From contig WOUP01000005.1 of assembly GCA_009772895.1 (NCBI GenBank), positions 62,001-126,000 of the forward strand: DNA of 64,000 nt, in the 5' to 3' direction. Origin of the DNA: Puniceicoccaceae bacterium 5H (GTDB taxonomy: Bacteria > Verrucomicrobiota > Verrucomicrobiia > Opitutales > Oceanipulchritudinaceae). A program made the position numbers and the translations under genes. A model generated the notes under the pieces. That model worked only from the letters and a program-made list of their open reading frames with translations, was not told the DNA's origin and ran no database searches. Positions 1-8,819 of this stretch are shown piece by piece (position 1 is the stretch's first letter; every line of letters begins with the position of its first letter).

Positions 1-1
1 C

Positions 2-1765
2 TTGCTCACGTACTACCTCGTCTCGACCGTCGAGCAGCTCGAGTACGAGGACATCCGTAGCACCAATGCCGTCAGTGAACTGATCACGGCGGTCAACCGA
101 ACCAATGCCGGCGTCAACCTCATCTTCAACGGCTATCGGGATGAGGGGGCCGCTGTCATCGAGCGCAACCGCGACATCATCGAGCAACAGCTCGACAAGC
201 AGCAGGCCAGCGCCACCGACAATGAAGCCAAGGCTCTGACCGAAGAGCTCGCAGAGGCTGTGCGGACTCATGTGAATCTGGTCGAGATGATCCTCGATCC
301 AGACGAAAGCATTCCCGACAGCTACACCTTGCGCCGAGAAGAATCCGCCCAGCAAATCTCCGAGCTGGGCGGGGCGATCATCGAGCGCAACAACGCCTCG
401 ATCGCCAACACGTTCAACGCCTTCGAGATCCGGACCGAAACCTTCATCTGGATCACCATCATCGCGATCTTTGCCGCGCTGCTGCTGGCACTTCTGCTCA
501 GTTACCGCATCAGTGACCGCCTCGTCCACCCGATCGAAGAATTTACGGAAAAAGCGGAACTGATTGGCCAGGGTGATTTCGAGACCCGCGTCTCCTATCA
601 TTCCAACGACGAGATCGGGCGCCTCGCCCAGTCCTTCAACCACATGCTCGACCGGTTGCGAGCCTACCGCAGGCTTCTCAATGCCGAGATCACCCAGACG
701 CGCATGACGCTCGAGACCATCGTCAAGAACCTGCCGGTCGCCTTTTTCTTTTACGATCAAGACGCTCAGCTCATCATCACCAACGACGCGGCCGACCACC
801 TGCAAAACGCCCCCGAATGGAAGAACGGCATGCCCGAAGAGGTCAACGCCCTCCAGCGGCAAGTGCAGGAGAGCCACAAACTCTATGCCCCGGATCAGCT
901 CGACGACGCGCTGATTCTGCACGTGCACAACGAGGAGCGCTTCTTCCTGCCCACCGTCTTTTTCGTCGAAGGCGACCGCTCCAAAAGCGGGGTCGTCATG
1001 ATGCTGCAAGACGTCACCAAGCTGCGGCTGACCAGCGACCTGAAAAACGACCTGGTCGCGATCGTGAGCCACGAGCTGAAGACGCCGCTGACCAGTGCGC
1101 GCCTCTCCCTCTACATGCTCTCGGAAGAGCAGTTCGGCGACCTCAACGACGTGCAGCGCGAACTGGTTGCCACCGCCAAGGACGACCTCGACCGGCAACT
1201 GAAGACGATCCAGAGCCTGCTGAGCCTCAGCAAGATCGAGTCCGGTTCGTCGCGGCTGGAGCGCCAGACCTTCCACCCCTGCGACCTGCTCGAAAACTCC
1301 GCCCGGGAGACGCGGCAAGCCGTGGAGGAAGCCCACTTGGAACTGCAGATCGAAGCGGCCGAAACCTTGCCGGATATCGAGGGCGATCCCTTCCGCCTGC
1401 AACTGGTGCTCACCAACTTCATTTCCAACGCGATCAAGGTTTCTCCCGAAGGCACCAGCATCGTGCTGCGGGCAGCGCAACAGGACGAGGAGGTCCGCTT
1501 CTCCGTGATCGATCACGGGCCCGGCATCGCTCCGGAATACCGCTCGCGCGTCTTCAACAAGTTTTTCCGCATCCCCGAGCAACAGACCAAAGGGGCCGGG
1601 CTCGGCCTCAGCATCGCACGCGAAATCGCCCTTGCCCACAACGGGGAGGTCGGTTGCGAGAGCGAGATCGGCAAGGGCAGCGAATTTTTCATGATCCTGC
1701 CGCTGCGCTGGGACGCCCACTCCGACGCGCGAGCCCAGATGTCGACCCCCGCCCCGCAAAAATAG
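2..1765 (+). CDS. Sensor histidine kinase (HAMP-PAS-HisKA-HATPase), 5' truncated
   Basis: Membrane sensor kinase of a two-component system; signal and partner are unknown. The frame is open to the left edge, so the first transmembrane helix is probably outside the window. Visible in order are a helical sensor region (to about residue 148), a membrane helix (about 149-168), HAMP (about 170-222), a PAS-like domain (about 235-330), HisKA with the phospho-acceptor in SHELKTP (His about 357), and HATPase with the N box NFISNAIK (about 472), DHGPGIAP and GAGLGLSIAREI. The layout recalls KinB/NtrY-type kinases. No response regulator follows; the next gene starts about 120 bases downstream. A partner may lie upstream, outside the window. 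Confidence 0.9.
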   Translation: MLTYYLVSTVEQLEYEDIRSTNAVSELITAVNRTNAGVNLIFNGYRDEGAAVIERNRDIIEQQLDKQQASATDNEAKALTEELAEAVRTHVNLVEMILDPDESIPDSYTLRREESAQQISELGGAIIERNNASIANTFNAFEIRTETFIWITIIAIFAALLLALLLSYRISDRLVHPIEEFTEKAELIGQGDFETRVSYHSNDEIGRLAQSFNHMLDRLRAYRRLLNAEITQTRMTLETIVKNLPVAFFFYDQDAQLIITNDAADHLQNAPEWKNGMPEEVNALQRQVQESHKLYAPDQLDDALILHVHNEERFFLPTVFFVEGDRSKSGVVMMLQDVTKLRLTSDLKNDLVAIVSHELKTPLTSARLSLYMLSEEQFGDLNDVQRELVATAKDDLDRQLKTIQSLLSLSKIESGSSRLERQTFHPCDLLENSARETRQAVEEAHLELQIEAAETLPDIEGDPFRLQLVLTNFISNAIKVSPEGTSIVLRAAQQDEEVRFSVIDHGPGIAPEYRSRVFNKFFRIPEQQTKGAGLGLSIAREIALAHNGEVGCESEIGKGSEFFMILPLRWDAHSDARAQMSTPAPQK

Positions 1766-1882
1766 CACGACCGGCGGCAGCAGCCACGGCTTTTTGCACG
1801 AACTACATGTCGTGCGAAACCGCATCACTCTGACATTTCAGTAGATACAAACTAGGCAAGCCTCCTGCTTAAAGAGAGCACA

Positions 1883-4225
1883 ATGCCATCTTCGTCTCCT
1901 GACAATCGACCGCCCGGCGTCCTGATGATCCAGATCGACGCCCTCGCCCGCCATCAGCTACAGCGGGCGCTTCGCCGTGGTCGCATGCCTTTTCTCCGCC
2001 GCCTGCTGCACGACCAAGGTTACCAGCTGATGGACCACTACTCCGGCATGCCCTCGTCGACCCCTGGGGTGCAGGCCGAGATTTTCTTCAAGGAAAAGAG
2101 CGCGGTACCGGCCTTCAGCTTTTACGACCGCGAGGAGGGCCGCGAGTTCCGCATGTATCAGGCGGAATGTGCCTCCGCCGTTTCCAAACGTATCCGCGGC
2201 GTCGCCGAGCCCTTGCTGCACGGCGGCTCGAGCTATTCCAACATCTACTGCGCCGGCTCCCTGCGTCCGCGGTTCTGTGCCCAGGTATTCGGTCCCAAGA
2301 CCGCCCTTAAATATGCCAGCCCCGGCACCTGGAGCAGCCTGCTGACGAAACAGCTGAAGCGCACGTCCAAGGTGGCCTGGCTTGGCCTGATGGAGAGCGG
2401 TCTGGCGCTGTCCGACGCCGTCCGCGGCTCGATGGACCTGCGCGAGCTGCCCAAGGAGGCCATCTTCGTGCCGGCGCGCGTCTCGATCTGCATCCTGCTG
2501 CGGGAGATCATCCGTTATTCGGTCATGCAGGACGTCGCCGAAGGCCTGCCCATCGTCCACGCCAACCTGATCGGCTACGACGAGCAGGCCCACCGGCGAG
2601 GCCCCAGCTCCCACTTCGCTCACTGGACGCTGCGGGGGATCGACAACACGGTGCGCGACATGGTCAAGGCCGCGGAGAAGAGCGACAAGCGGCGCTATCG
2701 GGTTCTGATCTACTCAGACCATGGCCAGGAAGACACGATTTACTACGCCCACGAGACGGGCCGCGAGCTCGGCCACGTGCTGAAGGAGATCAGCGGCGAA
2801 GAGCCTACCGACGAGCCGACCGAGCCCGTGAACATGTATCACGAGCGTGGCAGCCGCATGTTTGCCGGCTCACCACGCGAAGAGGGGCCCGACCCGCTCA
2901 ACGGCGTGCGCCTCTGCTCCATGGGACCGCTCGCGCAGGTCTACTGGCCGAAGATTCCTTCCAGCGAGCAAAAGGCGGCCTACGCCAAGCAACTGGTCGA
3001 AAACCATAGCGTGCCGTGGGCCCTCTACCGCACGGGGCGCGACGGCACGGTGCGCGCCGTCTCTGCCCGCACAGGAGACCAGCCGCTGCAAGACGTGCGC
3101 GATGCTCTTTGCGGCCCGCACCACCCCTTCCCCGAAGCAGTGATCCGCGACCTCGACTACCTCGTGCGCACGCCGCAGGCCGGCGACCTGGTGTTGAGCG
3201 GCTGGCGCCACTGGGCCAAGCCGATGACCTTTGCCAACGAACACGGCAGCCACGCTGGCCCCGGTCGACACGAGACCCACGGCTTTGCCCTGCTGCCGCC
3301 CATCGTGCACATCAAGCGCCCCTACCTGCGCCCCAGCGACCTGCACGACATCGCGCAGCACCTGCGCCATCAGGAAGAAGTCACGGATACCCGCATCCCC
3401 CGGATCGCTTTGCGCGCGCCGGACGAGGCCCCCAAGAGCATCAATGTCGGCAACATTCCCACGCTCGAACGCGCCTATCCGGCCCGTCGACTGCGCGTGA
3501 TGACCTACAACGTGCACCATTGCCAGGGCATGGACATGCGGCTGGACCTGCCTCGGGTGTCCCGGATTATCCGTCGCTTTGCCCCCGACATCGTAGCCCT
3601 GCAAGAGGTCGATGTGGATGTCGAGCGTTCGCGCCGGACGCACCAGCCGCAGGACATTGCCGAGATGCTGGGCTACCACCACGAGTTTCTGCCGGTGCGC
3701 CCGCAGGGCGGCGGCAAATACGGCATCGCCCTGCTGAGCCGCGAGCAGCTGAAGGTATGCCGCGCCGCCAATTTCGACCAGGGGACCGAAGACGCCAAAC
3801 GCGAAATCCGCGGCGGCCTTTGGGTGCAAGTCGAGGTCGAAGGCCAGAAGATCAACATTTTCAACACCCACTGGGGCCTCAATCCCGGGGAACGGGTGCG
3901 CCAGGCCAATCAACTGCTCAACAGCCATTGGCTGCAGCAGGTCGACGAGGATGAGCCGGTCGTGATCCTGGGCGACTTCAATGCCCTGCCCGAGACGGAA
4001 GCCTATCAGGTGATGTCGCGCAAACTGCGGGACGCCCAGCTGGAGCTGCCCCACCACGCGCCCTTGCCGACCCTGCCTTCCCTCAAACCGGTGGCCCGGA
4101 TCGACCACATCTGGATCTCTCCCCACTGGAAGGTCCGGGCCATTGCGCGCCCCACCGATCGACAGACCCGCCTGGCCAGTGATCACCTGCCCCTGATCGC
4201 CGATCTCGAGCTGCAACAACCATGA
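1883..4225 (+). CDS. Fusion: alkaline-phosphatase-superfamily phosphodiesterase + endonuclease/exonuclease/phosphatase domain
   Basis: A 780-residue protein with two unrelated phosphoesterase folds. Residues about 10-500 look like a nucleotide pyrophosphatase/phosphodiesterase of the alkaline phosphatase superfamily: an early metal-site Asp in MIQIDALARH, a likely nucleophile region MPSSTPGVQAE, GYDEQAH, YSDHGQED and late metal ligands in HGSHAGPGRHETHG. Residues about 536-775 form an EEP domain: MTYNVHH, ALQEVD, VILGDFNALPE, RIDHIWIS and SDHLPLIADLEL, so its catalytic Asn/Glu/Asp/His set looks complete. No signal peptide is evident, suggesting a cytoplasmic protein. The stop overlaps the start of the next gene by ATGA, so the membrane VTT protein is probably co-translated. 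Substrates are unknown; lipid or nucleotide phosphodiesters are possible. Confidence 0.85.
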   Translation: MPSSSPDNRPPGVLMIQIDALARHQLQRALRRGRMPFLRRLLHDQGYQLMDHYSGMPSSTPGVQAEIFFKEKSAVPAFSFYDREEGREFRMYQAECASAVSKRIRGVAEPLLHGGSSYSNIYCAGSLRPRFCAQVFGPKTALKYASPGTWSSLLTKQLKRTSKVAWLGLMESGLALSDAVRGSMDLRELPKEAIFVPARVSICILLREIIRYSVMQDVAEGLPIVHANLIGYDEQAHRRGPSSHFAHWTLRGIDNTVRDMVKAAEKSDKRRYRVLIYSDHGQEDTIYYAHETGRELGHVLKEISGEEPTDEPTEPVNMYHERGSRMFAGSPREEGPDPLNGVRLCSMGPLAQVYWPKIPSSEQKAAYAKQLVENHSVPWALYRTGRDGTVRAVSARTGDQPLQDVRDALCGPHHPFPEAVIRDLDYLVRTPQAGDLVLSGWRHWAKPMTFANEHGSHAGPGRHETHGFALLPPIVHIKRPYLRPSDLHDIAQHLRHQEEVTDTRIPRIALRAPDEAPKSINVGNIPTLERAYPARRLRVMTYNVHHCQGMDMRLDLPRVSRIIRRFAPDIVALQEVDVDVERSRRTHQPQDIAEMLGYHHEFLPVRPQGGGKYGIALLSREQLKVCRAANFDQGTEDAKREIRGGLWVQVEVEGQKINIFNTHWGLNPGERVRQANQLLNSHWLQQVDEDEPVVILGDFNALPETEAYQVMSRKLRDAQLELPHHAPLPTLPSLKPVARIDHIWISPHWKVRAIARPTDRQTRLASDHLPLIADLELQQP

Positions 4226-4872
4226 GCAAGCAGTGGGTCTCGCGCATCTTCTGGGCCCTGTTGGCCGCCGCCCTCATCGGGCTTGGCGTCTATTTGTGGC
4301 AACACCACAACCTGACGGAGCAGGACGTGCAAGAGTGGGCACGCTCGGCGCATCCGCTCTGGGTCATCGGCATGATCCTGGTGCTGCCGATGTTCGGCTT
4401 TCCTATCTCGATCACGCTCTTCATCACCGGCGTGCGCTTCGGCTTCGGCTGGGGCATGGCCATCGTCACACTGGTCGTGCTGCTGCAGCTGCTCGCCGCT
4501 CTGCCCCTCGGTCGCGGGCCGCTGAACAGAGTCGCCCATAAATGCTTTGGCGACCGTGTGCACGCATTGCGCAATGCCAGCACCCGGAGCCAGGCGGTCA
4601 TCACCTTTTTTACCACGCTGATCCCCGGGCCGCCCTACATCGGCAAGATCTATGGGCTTGCGGCGGCGCATGTGCCCCCGTCCATCTATCTCGGCATCGG
4701 CTGGCCCATCTTCGTCATCACCGCCGTTCCGCTGGTGGGGCTCGGCGGCGCGGCCTTCAACGTAAATGCCGATCGCATCCTGCTTTTCGTAGCGCTGGCC
4801 GCGCTCCTGGCCCTGGGTCTGCATTGGGTCCGCAAGCGCTGGGGCGGCAAAGCCGTTGCGAATGCAAGTTGA
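4222..4872 (+). CDS. VTT/SNARE-associated (TVP38/TMEM64-type) membrane protein
   Basis: A 216-residue polytopic inner-membrane protein. The N-terminal helix (about 8-26) is followed by a VTT-type core with FGFPISITLFITGVRFG-like helical hairpins, a central GP-rich stretch PLGRGPLNR, the segment TTLIPGPPYIGKIYGLA and a C-terminal helix (about 190-206). DedA/TVP38 relatives are implicated in lipid scrambling or transport and envelope homeostasis. The gene overlaps the phosphodiesterase fusion by four bases, which suggests that the two act on a shared membrane substrate; that is inference. Family assignment rests on pattern resemblance. Confidence 0.75.
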   Translation: MSKQWVSRIFWALLAAALIGLGVYLWQHHNLTEQDVQEWARSAHPLWVIGMILVLPMFGFPISITLFITGVRFGFGWGMAIVTLVVLLQLLAALPLGRGPLNRVAHKCFGDRVHALRNASTRSQAVITFFTTLIPGPPYIGKIYGLAAAHVPPSIYLGIGWPIFVITAVPLVGLGGAAFNVNADRILLFVALAALLALGLHWVRKRWGGKAVANAS

Positions 4873-5048
4873 AGGATGGGCCCGCCACAGTCGTTGCAGT
4901 CTGCCTTGACACGCCGCACCTTCATCTTCCGCCGATGCGCTGTTAACCTGATATAGAAGGTTTTTGTTCACCGAAATCAGGATTGGTACAGGGCGCGCAT
5001 GAGGAAGGGACACTTCCTCTACGAATCCTTTGCATTCCGTTTCCTATC

Positions 5049-5528
5049 ATGGCCGACCTAGCTGACATGCTGGTGGATCGCCTGAAACAGCTGCGCGACG
5101 AGTGTCGCGAAAGTGCGTTCAAGCTCGAGTTCACCTCCCAACACCTCAAAGAGAAGTTCGCTGAGCTCTCCGCGCGGTTGGCTCAAATGACCGAACAGCG
5201 CCGCCAGTGCGAGCAACAGCTCGACCAACGTATCCGCAGCCTCGGTCACGACACCGCAGAGGGCGACTCCCTCATGACTTCCGTCAGCCATAGCTGGGAC
5301 GAGTTGCGTGCCTCCATCGTGCCCCCGAAGGCGGACCACCTGCTGGAAAGCCTGATCGAACGCGAGACCCAGGCCTTGGCCACCTACGACGACGCGCTGC
5401 AAGAAGTCATGGATTCCACCACCCTGCAAATGGTGCTCGAGCACCGCGCCCACATCGAGATGTGCCTGCACGAGCTGCAATACCTGAAGCAGGATGGCGG
5501 CCCCGCCTTCACCTCGATGAGCCTTTAG
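5049..5528 (+). CDS. Hypothetical coiled-coil protein
   Basis: Unrecognised 159-residue, hydrophilic protein. The ATG at 5049 (MADLADML) is chosen over an in-frame TTG at 4983, because the extra residues look non-coding. Residues about 5-70 are strongly helical and rich in Glu, Gln, Lys and Leu heptads; a second helical block covers about 95-150. There is no signal peptide or membrane segment, so it is probably cytoplasmic. It lies 25 bases before the UbiB-type kinase and may share its transcript. Confidence 0.65.
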   Translation: MADLADMLVDRLKQLRDECRESAFKLEFTSQHLKEKFAELSARLAQMTEQRRQCEQQLDQRIRSLGHDTAEGDSLMTSVSHSWDELRASIVPPKADHLLESLIERETQALATYDDALQEVMDSTTLQMVLEHRAHIEMCLHELQYLKQDGGPAFTSMSL

Positions 5529-5553
5529 AGCCTTTTCAGAATAAGAGCCCTGC

Positions 5554-7197
5554 ATGACGACCTTTCGCCCGGCCTACCTACGCCAGTATCTGCAATTATT
5601 TCGCCTGCTGGCGCGCTACGGGCGGGCGCCGCTCAAACGGGATGACGTCTCGGCTGAAGAACCGCCCGAATCGCCGGAAAAGTTCGCGCGCGATCTCGAG
5701 TCCCTCGGCCCCACCTACATCAAGCTGGGGCAGCTGCTCTCCACCCGCCCGGAACTGCTGGCACCCGCTTACCGCGAAGCCCTCTCCCGCCTGCAGGACA
5801 AGGTGAAGCCTATCCCGTTCTCCGAGGTGGAGCAAGTGATCGAGCAAGACCTGGGTTCCAAACCGGACGCCATCTTCCACAACTTTGTGCGCGAGCCGGT
5901 CGGTAGCGGATCGCTTGCGCAAGTCCACTGCGCCCGGCTGCCCACCGGCGAAAGCGTCGTCGTAAAAGTCCAGCGCCCCAACATCCGCCAGCAGATCATG
6001 CGCGACCTCTCCGGGATGGAGTTGGTGGCTGAACAGCTGGATGCCCACACCTCGTGGGGAGCGCGTTACCACTTTGCGGATTTGATCCGCGAGTTTCGCC
6101 ACCACCTCGCGATCGAACTCGACTTTTCGATCGAAGCCCGCTCCCAGAAGCACTTGCGAGAGAGCATCAACGCGTTTCGCAGCCTGTATGTGCCCTGGAC
6201 GGTCGACCGCCTCTGCACGCCCCACGTGCTCGTGATGGAGCGAGTCGAGGGCGTGAAAGTCGGCAAGCTGGATGAGCAGGACCGCCTGCGCCTGCCGGGC
6301 GCGGAGATGATCGACGACCTCTTCCACGCCTATTTGCGCCAGGTGCTGATGCACGGCTTTTTCCACGCCGACCCCCACCCGGGCAACCTGTTGCTGACCA
6401 AACAGGGGCGGCTCTGCATCATCGACTTCGGCCTTTGCGCCCGCTTCAGCCCCGACCTGCAGGAAAACCTGCTCCAGTTTATCCTCGCGCTCTCCGAAGG
6501 CCGCGGCAAGGACACGGCCCAGATGGCGATGAAGATCGGCCAGGCCGGACCCGCCTTCGACCGCTTCAGCTTTGAGCACGACGTCAGCCGCATCGTGCTG
6601 GCCCAGCGAGACGCCCCCGTCTCCATGCAGTCGATGGGCGAGACCGTTTTCTCACTGATTCGCACCTGCGCGGAGCATTACGTGCGCCTGCCGGCCGAGA
6701 TCAACCTGCTGGGCAAGACGCTGATGAATCTGGATCTGGCCGCGATGAAACTGCACCCGGACTTCATCCCGGCGTATGCCGTGCGGCACCACGCCAAGGA
6801 AGCCGTAGCGAACAAGATCAAGGACTCCGCCAGCCTGCCCCGCATCCTCCAGCAGAGCCTGGAGTGGAAGGACTTGATGGAGCAGACGCCCTCACGGCTC
6901 AACCGGCTCCTCAATACGCTTTCGGACAACCGCATCGGCCTGAAGGTGGACGCGATCGACGAAAACTTCCTCATGGAGGGCTTTCAGAAGATCGCCAACC
7001 GCATCACCATCGGGATTATCCTCGCCGCCATCATCATCGGCGCCGCCTTGTTGATGCGCGTGAAGACCAGCTTTACCCTTTTCGGCTATCCGGGGCTCGC
7101 GATTATTTTTTTCCTGGCGGCCGCCCTGGGCGGGCTGGGGCTGATCATGGAGATCTTGATCGGCGACCGCAAAAAATCCCGCCGTTCCAGGGTTTAG
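5554..7197 (+). CDS. ubiB: ABC1/UbiB-family atypical protein kinase-like protein
   Basis: A 547-residue protein of the AarF/ABC1/UbiB family, whose characterised members support ubiquinone biosynthesis or handling as atypical kinases/ATPases. Visible are the KxGQ-type motif YIKLGQLLSTRPELL (about 52-66), the Ala/Gly-rich nucleotide loop VGSGSLAQVHCA (about 115-126), the Lys in VVVKVQRP, HADPHPGNLLL (about 271-281), IIDFGLCARF (about 289-298) and two C-terminal membrane helices (about 490-540). This is the usual architecture and length. It converges with dgkA downstream. The symbol follows family usage; whether this organism makes ubiquinone or menaquinone cannot be read here. Confidence 0.88.
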   Translation: MTTFRPAYLRQYLQLFRLLARYGRAPLKRDDVSAEEPPESPEKFARDLESLGPTYIKLGQLLSTRPELLAPAYREALSRLQDKVKPIPFSEVEQVIEQDLGSKPDAIFHNFVREPVGSGSLAQVHCARLPTGESVVVKVQRPNIRQQIMRDLSGMELVAEQLDAHTSWGARYHFADLIREFRHHLAIELDFSIEARSQKHLRESINAFRSLYVPWTVDRLCTPHVLVMERVEGVKVGKLDEQDRLRLPGAEMIDDLFHAYLRQVLMHGFFHADPHPGNLLLTKQGRLCIIDFGLCARFSPDLQENLLQFILALSEGRGKDTAQMAMKIGQAGPAFDRFSFEHDVSRIVLAQRDAPVSMQSMGETVFSLIRTCAEHYVRLPAEINLLGKTLMNLDLAAMKLHPDFIPAYAVRHHAKEAVANKIKDSASLPRILQQSLEWKDLMEQTPSRLNRLLNTLSDNRIGLKVDAIDENFLMEGFQKIANRITIGIILAAIIIGAALLMRVKTSFTLFGYPGLAIIFFLAAALGGLGLIMEILIGDRKKSRRSRV

Positions 7198-7237
7198 CGG
7201 AACCGGCAGGAGAAAGGGATGCTCCCACGACCCGTTT

Positions 7238-7699
7238 TTAGCGAGACAGGTGGGGATAAGCCCAGCCACCGATGACGATCAGCAGCGCCAAGCCGCAGTG
7301 CGCGATGCTCATCAGCACGGCCGCGCTGGCCATGTCTTTGATGCGCTTGGCATACGGGTGCCGTTTGAGCGAAATGTAGTCGACCGTCCATTCGAGCGCG
7401 CTGTTCAGCAGCTCGACGATCATGACGGCAAAGATCGAGGCCAGCAGGTAAAGAGTGCTACCGAGGCTCAGCGGCAGCAACAGAATCAGCGGTACCAGGA
7501 TCGCCGCCGCCCAGACTTCCTGCCGAAAGGCCTCCTCATGACGATACGCGGCCCCGAAACCCTGGGCCGAAAACTGGAACGCCGCCACCAAACGAGCCAA
7601 CCCGCTCTTGGGAGCGAGCTCCGGGGCGGCCTGTTCCGTATGGCTCTCCTTGGAAGGAGGTGGAGCGAAGCGGTCGGCGCCGCGCTCGTCCGGGCTCAT
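7238..7699 (-). CDS. dgkA: Diacylglycerol kinase (DgkA family)
   Basis: Small integral-membrane lipid kinase that phosphorylates diacylglycerol or undecaprenol for phospholipid and cell-wall lipid recycling. It has 153 residues: a hydrophilic, Pro/Ser-rich N-terminal tail of about 35 residues, then EEAFRQE, three membrane segments, the signature VELLNSALEWTVDYIS and RIKDMASAAV. The tail is longer than in E. coli DgkA (about 120 residues), so translation could begin further in, although no better start is evident. The gene leads a minus-strand group that includes Pmp3/YqaE-like and DUF892 genes. It converges with the UbiB-type gene. Confidence 0.92.
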   Translation of the reverse strand: MSPDERGADRFAPPPSKESHTEQAAPELAPKSGLARLVAAFQFSAQGFGAAYRHEEAFRQEVWAAAILVPLILLLPLSLGSTLYLLASIFAVMIVELLNSALEWTVDYISLKRHPYAKRIKDMASAAVLMSIAHCGLALLIVIGGWAYPHLSR

Positions 7700-7748
7700 G
7701 ACGGTAAGGGATTGGACTGTCGAACTGAAAGATATGCCAGGGCTACCG

Positions 7749-7907
7749 CTACTTTTTGGCGATAACCCACACGGCGTGAATGATGCCTGGGATGTAACCC
7801 AGGAGGGTCAACAGGATGTTGAGCCAGAAGTGCATGCCGAAGCCGACCTGGAGAAAGACGCCGACCGGCGGCAAAATGATGGCGAAGATGAGGCGGATAA
7901 TATCCAT
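7749..7907 (-). CDS. Pmp3/YqaE (UPF0057) family small membrane protein
   Basis: A 52-residue protein, MDIIRLIFAIILPPVGVFLQ at the start, with two hydrophobic helices joined by a short polar loop containing GMHFWLN, then LLGYIPGIIHAVWVIAKK. The ILPPvGVFLq and LGyiPGiiHAvwvi motifs are hallmarks of the Pmp3/YqaE proteolipid family, linked in yeast, plants and bacteria to membrane potential and salt or osmotic stress. It sits between dgkA and the DUF892 gene in the same orientation. The length matches the family exactly. Confidence 0.92.
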   Translation of the reverse strand: MDIIRLIFAIILPPVGVFLQVGFGMHFWLNILLTLLGYIPGIIHAVWVIAKK

Positions 7908-7913
7908 AAAGCT

Positions 7914-8417
7914 TTAAGCGGGGATGGCGGCCGGTTCGAGACGGGCTTCGGCTCGGACGGCCAGACGTTGAAATTCTTCGAGAGCGGCCAGTTCGTCTTC
8001 GGCGGCAAAGCGCAGGCGCTCCGCGACTTCCGGCTGATCCAGCTCTTCGGCGATAGACTGAGTGGCGCTATAGAGAGCCTGCTTCAGTTGGGACAGGGCA
8101 GACACTAGAGAGACGATGCCCCGATCCTTGACCTTCGGATCGCCTTCACTCGACACCAGCTCTTCGACTTCGATCATGAAAGCTTCGGAGGGAATGCAGC
8201 GACCGCCGATCTGGACGGTGTCGAGCTTCTCGAAGCACGTCGTCAGGCGACGCAGATTCTTCATGCTCAGGTCTTCGTAATGGGCGAGCGCCAGAGCCAA
8301 AGTGTTCGAGTTCGCGACCGTGCGCAGCGCGGGAATCGTGTCCGACATCTTGTCTTCGCAATCCCAGTGATTGCGCAGACGTTGGATCAGGAGATTCTGG
8401 AGATTTTGCAATTTCAT
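7914..8417 (-). CDS. DUF892/YciF-like ferritin-like helical protein
   Basis: A 167-residue, all-helical protein with the layout of the DUF892 (YciE/YciF) ferritin-like family: LQNLLIQRLRNHWDCEDKM, then ALAHYEDLSMKNLRRL, IEVEELV, and a last helix AAEDELAALEEFQRLA. Several Glu/Asp/His residues fall where di-iron ligands would be expected, but the match is loose and iron binding is not certain. Relatives are induced by osmotic or general stress. The stop is six bases from the Pmp3-like start, so the two are probably co-transcribed. Confidence 0.7.
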   Translation of the reverse strand: MKLQNLQNLLIQRLRNHWDCEDKMSDTIPALRTVANSNTLALALAHYEDLSMKNLRRLTTCFEKLDTVQIGGRCIPSEAFMIEVEELVSSEGDPKVKDRGIVSLVSALSQLKQALYSATQSIAEELDQPEVAERLRFAAEDELAALEEFQRLAVRAEARLEPAAIPA

Positions 8418-8461
8418 GGCGGGAGAGAGGTCTATTTAAAGTTCGTTATACGCCCAACAAA

Positions 8462-8608
8462 CTAGTCGTTGGCATTCTCGGCCGCATTTTCGATCGCATC
8501 TCCCGTCGCCTGGACGTCTTCACCAAAGCCTTCGGAAGTGTTGCAGCCCACGATGGAAAAGAGCACCCCAGCGATGCCCATGAAGAATAGAATATTACGC
8601 ATTTTCAT
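8462..8608 (-). CDS. Entericidin A/B-type small lipoprotein
   Basis: A 48-residue precursor starting MKMRNILFF with a short hydrophobic signal and a lipobox ending IVGCNT; lipidation is expected at Cys 22. The remaining polar helix, GFGEDVQATGDAIENAA, matches the entericidin pattern GxGxDxxxxGxxIxxAA. Entericidins are small membrane lipoproteins linked to stationary-phase bacteriolysis or envelope stress; the role here is unknown. The internal ATG is preferred to the one at 8653 because only it places the signal peptide at the N-terminus. Confidence 0.85.
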   Translation of the reverse strand: MKMRNILFFMGIAGVLFSIVGCNTSEGFGEDVQATGDAIENAAENAND

Positions 8609-8760
8609 AGTGACCCCATATATTGCCAGATGTGTACCAACCCACCAAAACACAAGCTAAACACCTGACCATCACGCGTTTTTATGTTGATCACGAAAGT
8701 CGTATCCCGGCATTTTGCAGCTCTACCCGATGGCCAAGTGCAACCTGCATCCAAACAGAA

Positions 8761-8787
8761 AAGCCGCCCGGATGACCCAGACGGCTT
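8761..8787 (-). terminator. Probable Rho-independent terminator for the 8820-9401 gene
   Basis: Read on the minus strand, a 6-bp stem AAGCCG/CGGCTT with a 15-nt loop is followed by TTTTCTG, about 30 bases beyond the stop of the lipoprotein gene. The stem is short, so efficiency is uncertain. Confidence 0.5.
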
Positions 8788-8819
8788 CGCGATAAAATCT
8801 TACTGAGGAAGGGCTGTAA

